Source of the DNA: a virus | Length of the DNA stretch: 64,000 nucleotides | Virus record (IMG/VR): IMGVR_UViG_3300025162_000021 | Coordinates: 106,593 to 170,592 of that record | Direction: 5' to 3' (one strand) | Shown here: piece after piece, positions 1 to 7,800 of the stretch | Layout of the letters: every line of letters begins with the position of its first letter | Numbering within the stretch: the stretch's first letter is position 1 | Notes under the pieces: model-generated | The model's database searches: none | What the model was told of the DNA's origin: nothing | What the model saw: the letters and a program-made list of their open reading frames with translations, nothing else | Made by a program: the position numbers and the translations under genes

Positions 1-201
1 GACTCTGATACAACTGTGAGGCACATGGTTACCGAGGCTAACTTCGATATGCGCGTAGATCCCAGCGTTGCTAGGAGAATCGAGAATATTCGAATTCGTC
101 GAGAGCAGAGAGTCACGGAATCCAAAGCTGCCCCTAAGGCTGAGGAGACTTTGAACTTCAAGAAGCTTTTAGAGAACGGTTATAGCGGCTCAAAGAGATA
201 A
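1..201 (+). CDS. C-terminal end of an unrecognised gene (partial)
   Basis: The frame is open from the first base of the window, so this is the 3' end of a gene that begins upstream. About 66 residues are visible. They are basic and alpha-helical in character, with an Arg/Glu-rich stretch (RRIENIRIRREQR) in the middle and a serine/glycine-lysine tail. I do not recognise a family. It is followed after 21 bases by a strong terminator, so it is the last gene of its transcript. A GTG at 16 could be read as a start but nothing favours it over read-in from upstream. Confidence 0.6.
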   Translation, partial: DSDTTVRHMVTEANFDMRVDPSVARRIENIRIRREQRVTESKAAPKAEETLNFKKLLENGYSGSKR

Positions 202-222
202 GTCCAAATCTCTTTAAATATA

Positions 223-248
223 AAGTCCTCTCGAAAGAGAGGACTTTT
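223..248 (+). terminator. Rho-independent terminator
   Basis: Perfect 10-bp stem AAGTCCTCTC / GAGAGGACTT with a GAAA loop, followed by a T-rich run. It closes the transcript of the partial gene at the left edge. The same stem sequence recurs at 26369-26396 with a different loop. Confidence 0.9.
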
Positions 249-256
249 CTTTTTAT

Positions 257-287
257 TTGCAATTAAAAGTTGGACTAATCATATATT
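257..287 (+). promoter_or_regulatory. Promoter, TTGCAA-N19-TATATT type
   Basis: TTGCAA at 257-262 and TATATT at 282-287, spaced 19 bases, directly after a terminator and about 17 bases before the next gene's start. The same layout (TTGCCA, 19-20 bases, TATATT) is found at 1341, 14041 and 24175, which supports a shared promoter class. An ACTAATCA variant of the ACTAATTA motif lies inside the spacer at 274-281. Confidence 0.6.
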
Positions 288-303
288 ATATATGAGAGGT
301 AAC

Positions 304-1071
304 ATGACACTTATACTGACATCAGATATACACTATGGCCACAGCACTCTCGGCGATAAGTCCTTGTTTAAGGTGATCGATGAAATCAAGACTAAAAGTC
401 CAGATGTTCTTATTATAGCGGGTGACTTTGGGTCCTCCTCCGAAGCAGAGCGAGCGGACTTTCTCCGAAGAATGAGAGAGGACCATGAGTTCAGTGCTCC
501 TGTAGGTATTGTAAATGGGAATCATGATTTTTGGGACTGGGATGGAGTTCGAACTAGCGCTGAAGAAGTATCGGCAATAAATGATTCCTTTTTTCTTCAT
601 AGGAATATCACTCATCTTCAAGAGAAGGATATGGTTACCGGTAATGTAGTCATTACCGGATTCGACGGTTGGTACTCGAGTGATCCTCCCGTCAACGACC
701 CCAGGTATATTCCAGGCTATTCTCGAGGAGGAAAGGAGTGGCTTAGGACTCGGGCTGAGACGGGCTTTGCTAGATGCCTAGGTACTTGTGCGGCAGCTAA
801 GGCAGGTGGAAAAACTACTGTCATAGTTACGCACTTTGGATTCTTCGATCACATAAAGGATTGGAAGTCTGGAACTATGAGAAACTGGGGCGCCGAGCCT
901 GACTGGTTTGGGGGAAATCCCAAGTGGGAAGATTTCCTGGGGGACGTCGATTATGTTCTCTTTGGGCATTCCCACCGAGCTTTCGATGGTCTTTCTAAGA
1001 ATGGTCACACACGGTTGATCAATTGTGGTAGCGATTATAATAATCCCAAGTACGTAGAGATTAAGATGTGA
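304..1071 (+). CDS. Calcineurin-like metallophosphoesterase
   Basis: A 255-residue protein with the metallophosphoesterase motifs in order: SDIHYGH near the N-terminus, GDFG, GNHDFW, VTHFGFF and GHSHRAF near the C-terminus. These bind two metals and hydrolyse phosphoester bonds; the substrate (nucleotide, RNA or protein) cannot be told. The upstream ATG at 292 is in frame, but the ATG at 304 has AGAGG five bases before it and starts directly with the hydrophobic strand MTLILTSD, so 304 is preferred. It is distinct from the SbcD-like enzyme at 31245, which lies in the replication cluster. It is the first gene after a terminator-promoter pair and probably early. Confidence 0.85.
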   Translation: MTLILTSDIHYGHSTLGDKSLFKVIDEIKTKSPDVLIIAGDFGSSSEAERADFLRRMREDHEFSAPVGIVNGNHDFWDWDGVRTSAEEVSAINDSFFLHRNITHLQEKDMVTGNVVITGFDGWYSSDPPVNDPRYIPGYSRGGKEWLRTRAETGFARCLGTCAAAKAGGKTTVIVTHFGFFDHIKDWKSGTMRNWGAEPDWFGGNPKWEDFLGDVDYVLFGHSHRAFDGLSKNGHTRLINCGSDYNNPKYVEIKM

Positions 1072-1082
1072 AGGAAAATTAG

Positions 1083-1283
1083 ATGACAGACAAAGAGTAT
1101 GCTGAGGAAGCAAAGAACATAGAAGTTCATATCGATATGATGGTCGATGATACTATGAGGGCAGCTGCTTTTTGTTCTGTTGAGCATGATCTGCACTTCC
1201 AGGTATTCCGGCTTATTCAAGGTTACCGTGAGGCTCTTGAAGAGCTTGCTGAGTTGAAAAAGACCGTAAAAGATACGGTATAG
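1083..1283 (+). CDS. Small acidic hypothetical protein
   Basis: A 66-residue ORF starting 11 bases after the phosphoesterase stop, with AAGGA about 8 bases before the ATG. It is predicted to be mostly helical, with a C-terminal Glu/Leu/Lys heptad-like stretch (EALEELAELKKTVKD). No family is recognised. Spacing suggests co-transcription with the phosphoesterase. It ends just before the promoter region at 1290. Confidence 0.65.
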   Translation: MTDKEYAEEAKNIEVHIDMMVDDTMRAAAFCSVEHDLHFQVFRLIQGYREALEELAELKKTVKDTV

Positions 1284-1289
1284 AATTTC

Positions 1290-1371
1290 ATATATACGGA
1301 AGAAAAAGAACAAAATAATTCCAAAAAATTCGACTTTTAGTTGCCACCGAAGGACTTCGTAAACTTATATT
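1290..1371 (+). promoter_or_regulatory. Strong promoter with conserved upstream block (copy 1)
   Basis: TTGCCA at 1341-1346 and TATATT at 1366-1371, spacer 19. The string TTGCCACCGA and the -10 surroundings (CTTATATTATATA) are nearly identical to those at 24175-24206. Similarity extends upstream: TATATACG, AGAAAAA, AGAACAAAA and an A-rich run occur in the same order at 1291-1330 and at 24135-24172. This is a duplicated regulatory region of about 85 bases in front of two GC-rich operons of small genes. Confidence 0.7.
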
Positions 1372-1393
1372 ATATATGTAAGGGGGTCAGGAA

Positions 1394-1549
1394 ATGAAAG
1401 AGTTCACGATTCAGTCCTTGACTGGTTGTACGCGCGGCATGGTTCAGAAAGTGTACGGCAACCGCGATTGGGTTCCTGGGCAGGAAGTCAAGCTCAACGC
1501 ACTTCCGACCGCCATTCTTTACAAAGTCATCAAGGTGGCCCAAGCATGA
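1394..1549 (+). CDS. Small hypothetical protein, 51 aa
   Basis: This is the first ORF after the strong promoter. The ATG has GGGGG and CAGGA just upstream. It encodes 51 residues (MKEFTIQSLTGCTRGMVQKV...) with a basic beta-strand-like character and no recognised family. Its stop overlaps the next start (ATGA), suggesting translational coupling. Confidence 0.6.
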   Translation: MKEFTIQSLTGCTRGMVQKVYGNRDWVPGQEVKLNALPTAILYKVIKVAQA

Positions 1550-1608
1550 AACTTTACTCAATCCGGTTCGTAAAGCCCTATAAGTGGAGCATCTGGTATG
1601 AGGGATGA
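1546..1608 (+). CDS. Tiny coupled ORF, 20 aa
   Basis: The ATG overlaps the preceding stop as ATGA and has AAGGTGG about 7 bases upstream. The product, MKLYSIRFVKPYKWSIWYEG, is basic and aromatic-rich. It is supported only by the ribosome site and the tight packing; it could be spurious. Confidence 0.35.
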   Translation: MKLYSIRFVKPYKWSIWYEG

Positions 1609-1672
1609 CTCTTGTAAAAAGGAGTTCTTCTCCATCGATCTCACTTCCATCCATAACGAGGAGCCACTATGA
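1598..1672 (+). CDS. Tiny coupled ORF, 24 aa
   Basis: Starts inside the end of the 20-aa ORF and stops as ATGA on the start of the next gene. A GGAG lies about 9 bases before the ATG. It has 24 residues and no recognisable family. It may mainly carry ribosomes to the 90-aa gene downstream. Confidence 0.3.
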   Translation: MRDDSCKKEFFSIDLTSIHNEEPL

Positions 1673-1941
1673 ACTCACGCAAAGGCGACTGCCCTGAGAC
1701 CGACGAAGAGCTGTACCGCACTCTCGACAAAAGGAATAAGAAGCCTATGAAAATCAAGCCGTCGAAAATGTCTTTGGAAGAGTTTCTCGGGACTCTTGTT
1801 CTCGAGCGCGCCAAGTACAACGAGGACTTTAAACTCTCGGAGGTCGGATTCTGGATTGACCAGTATGAACTCTACCAGAGGGGTTTCAGGGACGGGGACA
1901 TGCACGACAGCACCCTCGTCATTCTTTCGAGAATGGAGTAA
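1669..1941 (+). CDS. Hypothetical protein, 90 aa
   Basis: Starts with ATG preceded by GAGGAG. The 90-residue product is charged, with a Lys-rich region in the middle and an aromatic C-terminal half containing GFWIDQYELYQRGFRDGD. No family is recognised. It is in a tight run of small genes behind the 1341 promoter, four bases before the next ORF, and is likely expressed early. Its GC content is visibly higher than the late genes of this genome. Confidence 0.7.
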   Translation: MNSRKGDCPETDEELYRTLDKRNKKPMKIKPSKMSLEEFLGTLVLERAKYNEDFKLSEVGFWIDQYELYQRGFRDGDMHDSTLVILSRME

Positions 1942-1944
1942 ATT

Positions 1945-2154
1945 ATGAACGTGGCCATCACCATAAAAATCCCGTCTGAGGATGTTGCGGAGATACTGCG
2001 GACTTACTTTGCTGGCCAGTACCCAGGGTTGCGGCCGCTCGGAGCTGCGAGGATTGATATCGAGATGGTAACAGCGGACCGCCCAGGGGAGGTCGACAAG
2101 GCTATCTTCAAGGGAATCTCCATTGATTTCACGAAGAATCTTCCCGAAAGGTGA
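1945..2154 (+). CDS. Hypothetical protein, 69 aa
   Basis: Three bases after the previous stop; the GGAG at the end of the upstream gene serves as ribosome site. The product alternates beta strand and helix (MNVAITIKIPSEDVAEILR...) and could be a small ferredoxin-like fold, but this is only a guess from pattern. No family is recognised. Confidence 0.65.
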   Translation: MNVAITIKIPSEDVAEILRTYFAGQYPGLRPLGAARIDIEMVTADRPGEVDKAIFKGISIDFTKNLPER

Positions 2155-2156
2155 TC

Positions 2157-2439
2157 ATGAAAACATGGCTTCACTGTTGGTCAGCCAGCCACAATCGCGA
2201 TAGGCAGCGACTCTTACCCTGCAGTCGTTGTAAGGGTTACACCTAAGACAGTCATAGTCCAGCATGTCAAGACCGGACCGAATAAGTGCCAGTGGCCTAA
2301 TCAGGACTTCGAGGCCTACCTTGATCAGCCCGATGGATTCGATAAGATATTCTATAAGAACACGCGCGGCGGTTACCAGTCCGGTTGCTACCGACTTTAT
2401 ATTGGTCGGGCCGTGTTTTATCAGGACCCGGGCTTCTAA
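2157..2439 (+). pseudogene. Frameshifted small gene (about 93 aa if repaired)
   Basis: The frame covering 2161-2439 encodes a convincing globular protein: HGFTVGQPATIAIGSDSYPA, then VVVRVTPKTVIVQHVKTG and a tyrosine-rich end RLYIGRAVFYQDPGF. It has no start codon of its own and is preceded immediately by TGA. A good ATG at 2157 lies one base out of frame: ATGAAAACATGGC would read into this frame if the A4 run were A3. The ATG frame itself ends after 29 residues. So the locus is a frameshift mutation, a sequencing error in the A run, or a gene using +1 frameshifting or polymerase slippage. The GSD-YP pattern resembles small phage proteins of similar length. Confidence 0.65.
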
Positions 2440-2450
2440 GGAGTGGAGAA

Positions 2451-2798
2451 ATGAGTACACGAGCCGTTATCGTTCTCAGGGACTACTCTCAGCACGAATT
2501 GAGGTTCTACAAACATGGTGATGGTGGCCCGTCGGATACCCTACCTACTCTCGAGAAATTTCTCGACTGGGTTGAAACCCGACGGATTCGCAGCAATCTC
2601 CAGCAGGCGGCTGGCTGGCTCGTAATCCTTGGTAATACTGAACTCGGTGGATTCAGAGAGCCGAATCCCGACGATAAGTTCATGGGCTGGAAAGCCAGTA
2701 TTTTCGAACCCATGCCCGATTATGACAGCGGCGATGATGCTAGGTTCCAGTACATCATCGACCTCGAAAAAAAGACTATTGAAGTAAAGGGAGAATAA
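2451..2798 (+). CDS. Hypothetical protein, 115 aa
   Basis: An ATG at 2451 with AAGGAGTGGAG upstream starts a protein beginning MSTRAVIVLRDYSQHELRFY. An in-frame ATG at 2385 would run through the preceding gene and is not favoured. The fold appears mixed alpha/beta with an acidic C-terminal region. Pattern and length resemble small phage proteins of unknown role; no function is claimed. It continues the early small-gene operon. Confidence 0.75.
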   Translation: MSTRAVIVLRDYSQHELRFYKHGDGGPSDTLPTLEKFLDWVETRRIRSNLQQAAGWLVILGNTELGGFREPNPDDKFMGWKASIFEPMPDYDSGDDARFQYIIDLEKKTIEVKGE

Positions 2799-2800
2799 AG

Positions 2801-3004
2801 GTGAGTAATGAGACGTCGACCTCGAATAATGGTGGTATTGGATTTACCGGGCTTTTGACGATAGTATTTATCGTCCTCAAGCTCTTGGGTAAGATAGACT
2901 GGTCCTGGTTCTGGGTGCTGAGTCCCCTTATTTTTAGCGCAGGTCTTGTAGTCCTGATTCTTATCATCGCTCTTATCATCGCTCTTCTCATCGAGCTTTC
3001 CTAA
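2801..3004 (+). CDS. Small membrane protein, two transmembrane segments
   Basis: A GTG start two bases after the previous stop with AAAGGGAG upstream. It has 67 residues: a Ser/Thr/Asn/Gly-rich N-terminus, then two hydrophobic segments (about residues 18-30 and 36-65) with a short loop KIDWSW. The second is unusually long and rich in Ile/Leu (VLILIIALIIALLIEL). It could be a holin-like or superinfection membrane protein, but location among early genes does not favour lysis. Confidence 0.65.
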   Translation: MSNETSTSNNGGIGFTGLLTIVFIVLKLLGKIDWSWFWVLSPLIFSAGLVVLILIIALIIALLIELS

Positions 3005-3052
3005 TAATAATTCAATAGACGATCTATATTCTTAAGGTACAAGGAGACATAT

Positions 3053-3940
3053 ATGTCAGATGTTCTTAATCGTAGACTGAGGGGTTCAGATCATAGTCTG
3101 GACCCCTATTTCTCTGTAAAAAGAGAGAGGCTACTTACTTCCAGTGGTGAGTATGTGGGATTCGATGCCCTCATCAATTCAAAACTCAACAAGACGCTCA
3201 GTGTCGTGGGAGAATCCTATCACTTCGTTCCTCACAAAACGGCATCTCAGACGGTGCATGATTTTCTCGACGCGACAAAACTTAACTACGTGATTAAGTT
3301 TATTAGAACCGCCGCCAACGGAGCTCAGTACTTCGAGGTCATCGAATTCCCAGATCTGAAGTTCGAGGTTCTACCGAAGGGAAAGGATACGTCCTTAGAC
3401 GCTGACAAGCATAAGCCAGACGAGTACGTGCCCACCATCACTGTTCGTAGCTCCTACGACAAGTCCTACCCGACTCAGTTTGCCTACGGCGCTTTCCGCT
3501 ACATCTGCATCAACGGGGTAATGGTTGGAATCGATATCAGTAAGCTTTCGATTCGTCATAATCAGAAACTCGTGGTCGGAGACGTCCAGAATAGCTTCGA
3601 GGAGAACCTCGAGAAGTCTATCGAAAGCTTGAAGGTTAGAATTCCTGAGCTCAACGAACTTGAGGGTCAGGAATTCGCTGAAGAGTTCCTTTTCAACAGG
3701 ACCCTTCCTGCTAAGTTCAAGAAGGATATTGTAGAGATGGCGGGACCTGCAATCTCTAGCTACTACGACACTATGACTTCACCTTCTGGTCGCACGAAGC
3801 AGGTTCTGAAGTCCATCGATACGGACATGTCTGCTTACGCAGTCATGAATATCATCACCAGCCTTGTTTCCCATAAGGCTAAGAACGCTGCAAAGCAGCA
3901 GGGAATGTATAATATGGTGGCTAAAGTCTTTGATCTTTAA
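3053..3940 (+). CDS. DUF932-like phage/plasmid protein
   Basis: A 295-residue protein with AAGGAG before the ATG. The central segment AYGAFRYICINGVMVG matches the arrangement of the DUF932 / phage-plasmid-like (TIGR03299-type) family, where a conserved R-x-x-C-x-N-G motif precedes a helical C-terminal half. Members are common in phages and plasmids and have no established biochemical function. It is the largest gene of this early operon. I am fairly sure of the family from motif and length, but not of any role. Confidence 0.6.
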   Translation: MSDVLNRRLRGSDHSLDPYFSVKRERLLTSSGEYVGFDALINSKLNKTLSVVGESYHFVPHKTASQTVHDFLDATKLNYVIKFIRTAANGAQYFEVIEFPDLKFEVLPKGKDTSLDADKHKPDEYVPTITVRSSYDKSYPTQFAYGAFRYICINGVMVGIDISKLSIRHNQKLVVGDVQNSFEENLEKSIESLKVRIPELNELEGQEFAEEFLFNRTLPAKFKKDIVEMAGPAISSYYDTMTSPSGRTKQVLKSIDTDMSAYAVMNIITSLVSHKAKNAAKQQGMYNMVAKVFDL

Positions 3941-3951
3941 AAGGGGGTAAA

Positions 3952-4269
3952 GTGGGGCCTAACAACTACATAACAGCGAGTACAACGACTTACGCGACAA
4001 ATACAGGGTATTACTATGATGCGCAGCCTCAGTATGTTTACTACGTTAATTCGGGCTTTGCAGCAAATAATCAAATATCGCCCGGGCCGATTTTCGAGCC
4101 GGTAGAGAAATCAGAACCAGAAAAACTATCGATTCGACAAACTATGATGGAGGAATTGATAAAGAGGTTGGAGTCTATATACATTAGTATAAGCAGTATT
4201 GAAATGCCTAAGCAGCGCTCAGACCTACGTGCAGACCTACGTGCCGAGCTACTACTTAGGCTAGCTTAA
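3952..4269 (+). CDS. Hypothetical protein, Tyr/Asn-rich N-terminus
   Basis: A GTG start with AAGGGGG upstream. It encodes 105 residues: a low-complexity Thr/Tyr/Asn/Gln region, a Pro/Glu linker and a helical C-terminus. Near the 3' end the sequence GACCTACGTGC is repeated in tandem, giving a repeated DLRA in the protein (SDLRADLRAELLLRLA). No family is recognised. Composition suggests a disordered N-terminus with a helical oligomerisation tail. Confidence 0.6.
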   Translation: MGPNNYITASTTTYATNTGYYYDAQPQYVYYVNSGFAANNQISPGPIFEPVEKSEPEKLSIRQTMMEELIKRLESIYISISSIEMPKQRSDLRADLRAELLLRLA

Positions 4270-4284
4270 AAGTGAGGAGAGAAT

Positions 4285-4593
4285 ATGAAGATGATTGATA
4301 AGATTCGTAAGGCTACGGATGAGGTGATCGATGAGCTCAAGTGGCCTCTTCGTGTAAAGCAGATTGAGAGGGCGGCCGAGTCCTTCCAAGACACCATCGA
4401 GAGTGATCGCCTGACATCAGAGCAGAAGCTGGTCGATCTCCAGAAGAAGCTTACCGAGGTGAAGACCGAGGACGAAGCTCGGAAGATTTGGAAGAGCATC
4501 GCAGAGGCTCGTATTGCCCTCGAGGAGACTGATCGCCTTGCCCAGATCGTTAAGAAGGAGCGTGATCTCCTCTTCGGCACTGTAAAGGAGTAA
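4285..4593 (+). CDS. Coiled-coil hypothetical protein, 102 aa
   Basis: GAGGAGAG precedes the ATG. The product is almost entirely charged helix with heptad periodicity, suggesting a coiled coil or helical bundle. No enzyme motif is present. Neighbouring spacing indicates it is in the same operon as the following 56-aa ORF, whose start is two bases past the stop. Confidence 0.7.
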   Translation: MKMIDKIRKATDEVIDELKWPLRVKQIERAAESFQDTIESDRLTSEQKLVDLQKKLTEVKTEDEARKIWKSIAEARIALEETDRLAQIVKKERDLLFGTVKE

Positions 4594-4594
4594 C

Positions 4595-4765
4595 ATGAGG
4601 GTGCCTAAGCATATTAAATTTCAACGCAAGTTGGAAATCTACGCCAAGGTGCTACCTCTTCTCGAGGCCGGCTTGAAGCACTCCGAGGCATATAAGTGTG
4701 CTTCTCTTCTAACAGGGTATTCATACAGTACAGTATATAGATACTGCGAAATACCTAATTACTGA
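4595..4765 (+). CDS. Small helix-turn-helix-like protein, 56 aa
   Basis: A short ORF with AAGGAG ending five bases before the ATG. The product begins MRVPKHIKFQRKLEIYAKVL and continues with two helices joined by a turn (GLKHSEAYKCASLLTGYSYS) followed by TVYRYC, a pattern like the recognition half of small DNA-binding HTH proteins. The stop lies at the base of the downstream terminator, so it is the last gene of the early operon. HTH assignment is an inference from pattern only. Confidence 0.5.
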   Translation: MRVPKHIKFQRKLEIYAKVLPLLEAGLKHSEAYKCASLLTGYSYSTVYRYCEIPNY

Positions 4766-4798
4766 AAAAAAACCCCGTCATTGAGACGGGGTTTTTTA
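4765..4798. terminator. Bidirectional terminator between convergent genes
   Basis: Stem AAAACCCCGTC / GACGGGGTTTT with loop ATTGA, A-run on the left and T-run on the right. It serves both the early plus-strand operon and the minus-strand 1746-aa gene that ends at 4803. Confidence 0.9.
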
Positions 4799-4802
4799 TA
4801 CG

Positions 4803-7800
4803 TTAAAAATCTGTAATTTTTACGAATGGTGCTGATGTGTCAGTATTCTTTTTAGAGGCTATGAGCCACGACGTAGCTAGGTCATCTAATAGATTGTCAT
4901 TTTTAGCCTTAGCGAATAATTCTCCATATACTAGGATTTGAAAAGTATTAAGAAAAGTTCTCATTTGATCAGGAGTTACTTTTTTAGGATTTGAGAACTG
5001 AGCAAGATAGTCTTTCAGATCTGAAGCCTCATAGCGAACTCCCGGAAGCATTTTTTTAACAACTGAGGCTTTTTTAGAAAAATCTATCAGCACTTCTGGC
5101 GACAGTGTTTTCCACTTGGCCGTATCTACTCCATTGGGTTTATGCATCCCATACTTCGCAAACCACTCAGCAACCTCTGGAGATCCCGTTGCCTTGCCTA
5201 AAGCAGCTTGGGCTCCTTTTTTCTTAAACTCTACTGTTACAGATCTGACCTCCGAAGAATTACTACCAATTCTCACGGTGTAGTCTCCGGATCCATTTAA
5301 ATCTTTCATGACACCAGTTACTGTTACTGTTCCTAGATTAATAGGAAAAGAAATGAATTCTAGTTTAGGTAGAATGTGAGACTCTGGATCATCTCCGTAC
5401 TCTACTTTTGCGGCCTTTTTAACTTTCTTTAAGCTAACCCCAATAATAGTTTTGCTCTCCAAAGCTTTAGCTAAGAAGTCATTTACTAACTGTAATTTTT
5501 CTTCTTTAGAATCGGTCGAATTTCCTATTCTCTCGAAAACACTGCGAATGTTATCTAGCTTAGTAGATTTACATATATAAATATCCGATGGATTCCAACT
5601 ATCTGCAGATTTAAATCCCAAAGAAGTGGCCATGTGTTTTACTAGGTCGTGTATATCTCCACCGGCAGTTTTTGGGAACGTTGTCCGGCCCCTAGAGTAG
5701 ATATACTCTTTTCTATTTCCTATCCATTTAGTAAAAGCTCTAGCAGATTCAGTTATGGAATGATGCCACCCCTTGTCGCAATCAGGAAATAATTTCTGAA
5801 GTTCTTTCAGAGAAGCTTCTACTCCTAATTCGTTTAATTTATATAAAGCAAACGCTGTAGCAGTCTCCTGCTGCTCTGTTCTAGCCGTGGCGTCGCCCAT
5901 CTTATTTCCTACTCCAGGGGTTGGTTTAAACTGGAGGGAGAAGGGATCTAAGGAAGGATCTTCTATGACAGGTCTATCACCTATTTTCATTACATGAATA
6001 TGTAACTTAGCTGCAACTAAGTCAGCTGCTTCATTTCTATCAATGCCTGCGGTTGACCTAACATTCAATCTGATCTTTCCATCTTTACTATTTACCTTCT
6101 TAATAGTCTGCAGATTGTTCTTTGCTAAGAATTTATCCATTTGGTCTTGGGTCGTTTTTTCCTTTAAAGATTCGTGTACCTGCTGGAAATTCAAGGCAGA
6201 GAAAGTCAACCTGTCTACCAGTTTTATTATATTTCCGTCGATATCAGATACGGCGAAACCCTCTTGTCCGGTCAGCTTGAATGATCCATCAGGTTCCCGT
6301 ATGAAGGGAGTCACTCTAGGTAAATTATTTAACTTACCTATCAGGTAGTTCTTTAATTCAACAAGTCCAGCTTGAAACATAAGTAGGTTGCCGAATTCCT
6401 CTCGTTTTGTTTGTCCAAAGTATTCCTGCACACTCGCTATTTTAGACTTCGCTGAGTAATTTTCTGGTAGCCATTTCAAAAATTCTTCCACATATTTATT
6501 GATATCTCCGAACTGGAAATTCTGGCCTACGCCGTAATTTTCAAATCTGATCAATAGGTCTCTTAAAGTAGGCTTTGCAGCTACCTCATTAGCGAAGTCT
6601 TTACACTTTTCAAAAGCTTCTGATGTCTTGTTCTGCAATCCGACGCACTCATAGGATTCTTCTTCAGTTAAGGTTACTTTGCCAACCAGGGAAGGCAGAT
6701 TAGAGTCTACCGCAAATAATCCTTGCACAGGATTTAATTTAGATATATCTACATCTCCGAAAGACTTTGTTTCGGCTGCTGTCCTTAAGTCATTACCCCT
6801 TACGATTGTATGGAAGGCAACACCGGCATCACTAGATAAGATTCTCTGACCCAGATCCGTGTCTATTTCAACAGCGTACGTTAAGGTGTTAGGTGTAAAT
6901 ATAACCCATTGCTTACCCTGCTCATCCGTTCTTTGTTCTAGGTCTTCCTTTGTGAATAAGAAATCGCCGCACCATAACTCGCCATCAGGAATTCCTAATT
7001 GAGGAATATAATGCAAAGAGATTTTCAATTCATTAGCAAGGTTAGGCTTATCTCCATATCGTGCGTCTATCTCTTCATCAGTTTGAAAAATCTGCGGCTG
7101 CTTGGGAGAAAATGTATTCTTCATACCGACGAAAGGCCCATTGACACCAGGATAATTATTACCGAATACTGTAAAATGAGAACCATCCCATTTCATAGTA
7201 GCAGTGACTTCTTCTTCAGGGGTGTTGCCTTGTAGCTCCGAAAATAAAGAGCCGAGGTAGCGCATAGCCTTCTCACCGCCAATGGCACCTTCGTTGTATA
7301 CAAGATCCTCTATGTGAGGGATATTAGCTCCACCTTTCTCGTTGAGCTCATCTACTTTTCCAAGCCCTTGGCAATAAGAGCATTCGACTACTTCTCCGTT
7401 TAATTTTTGCCGGGTACCTTTGCCCTGGCATACAGGACACTTACCTACCATCTCTGTCAGCCCAATAGGTGCTTTCTGATGCGTCAAGAAATCGTCAACG
7501 TAAGCTCTAAAATTCTCAGCTAGATCAGGGGGGAATGTCTGCTTTACTTTATCCCAAATATATTCTAAGGGCTGCACTAAGTCTGTTGCGGTCCAGGGTT
7601 CACTAGACTCAGAAGAAATAAGTCCTGCTACCTCATCTGGATTCGTTATCAAAGGGATAGAGGGATCTTTCTTCCCATTCGCATCTCGCTTAAAGACTCC
7701 TTGATTATTTATGCCATAGCCTAGTTGTTTCATGATAGCTGCAAGAGCCCCTACTCTTCCAATAGGGCCATACTTAGACTCACCAAGGCCAAATCCAGCA

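Noticed and set aside
1426-1608. 60-aa plus-strand ORF overlapping the first small gene
   Set aside because: Only its last 20 codons have a plausible start and ribosome site; the first part conflicts with the well-formed 51-aa gene.
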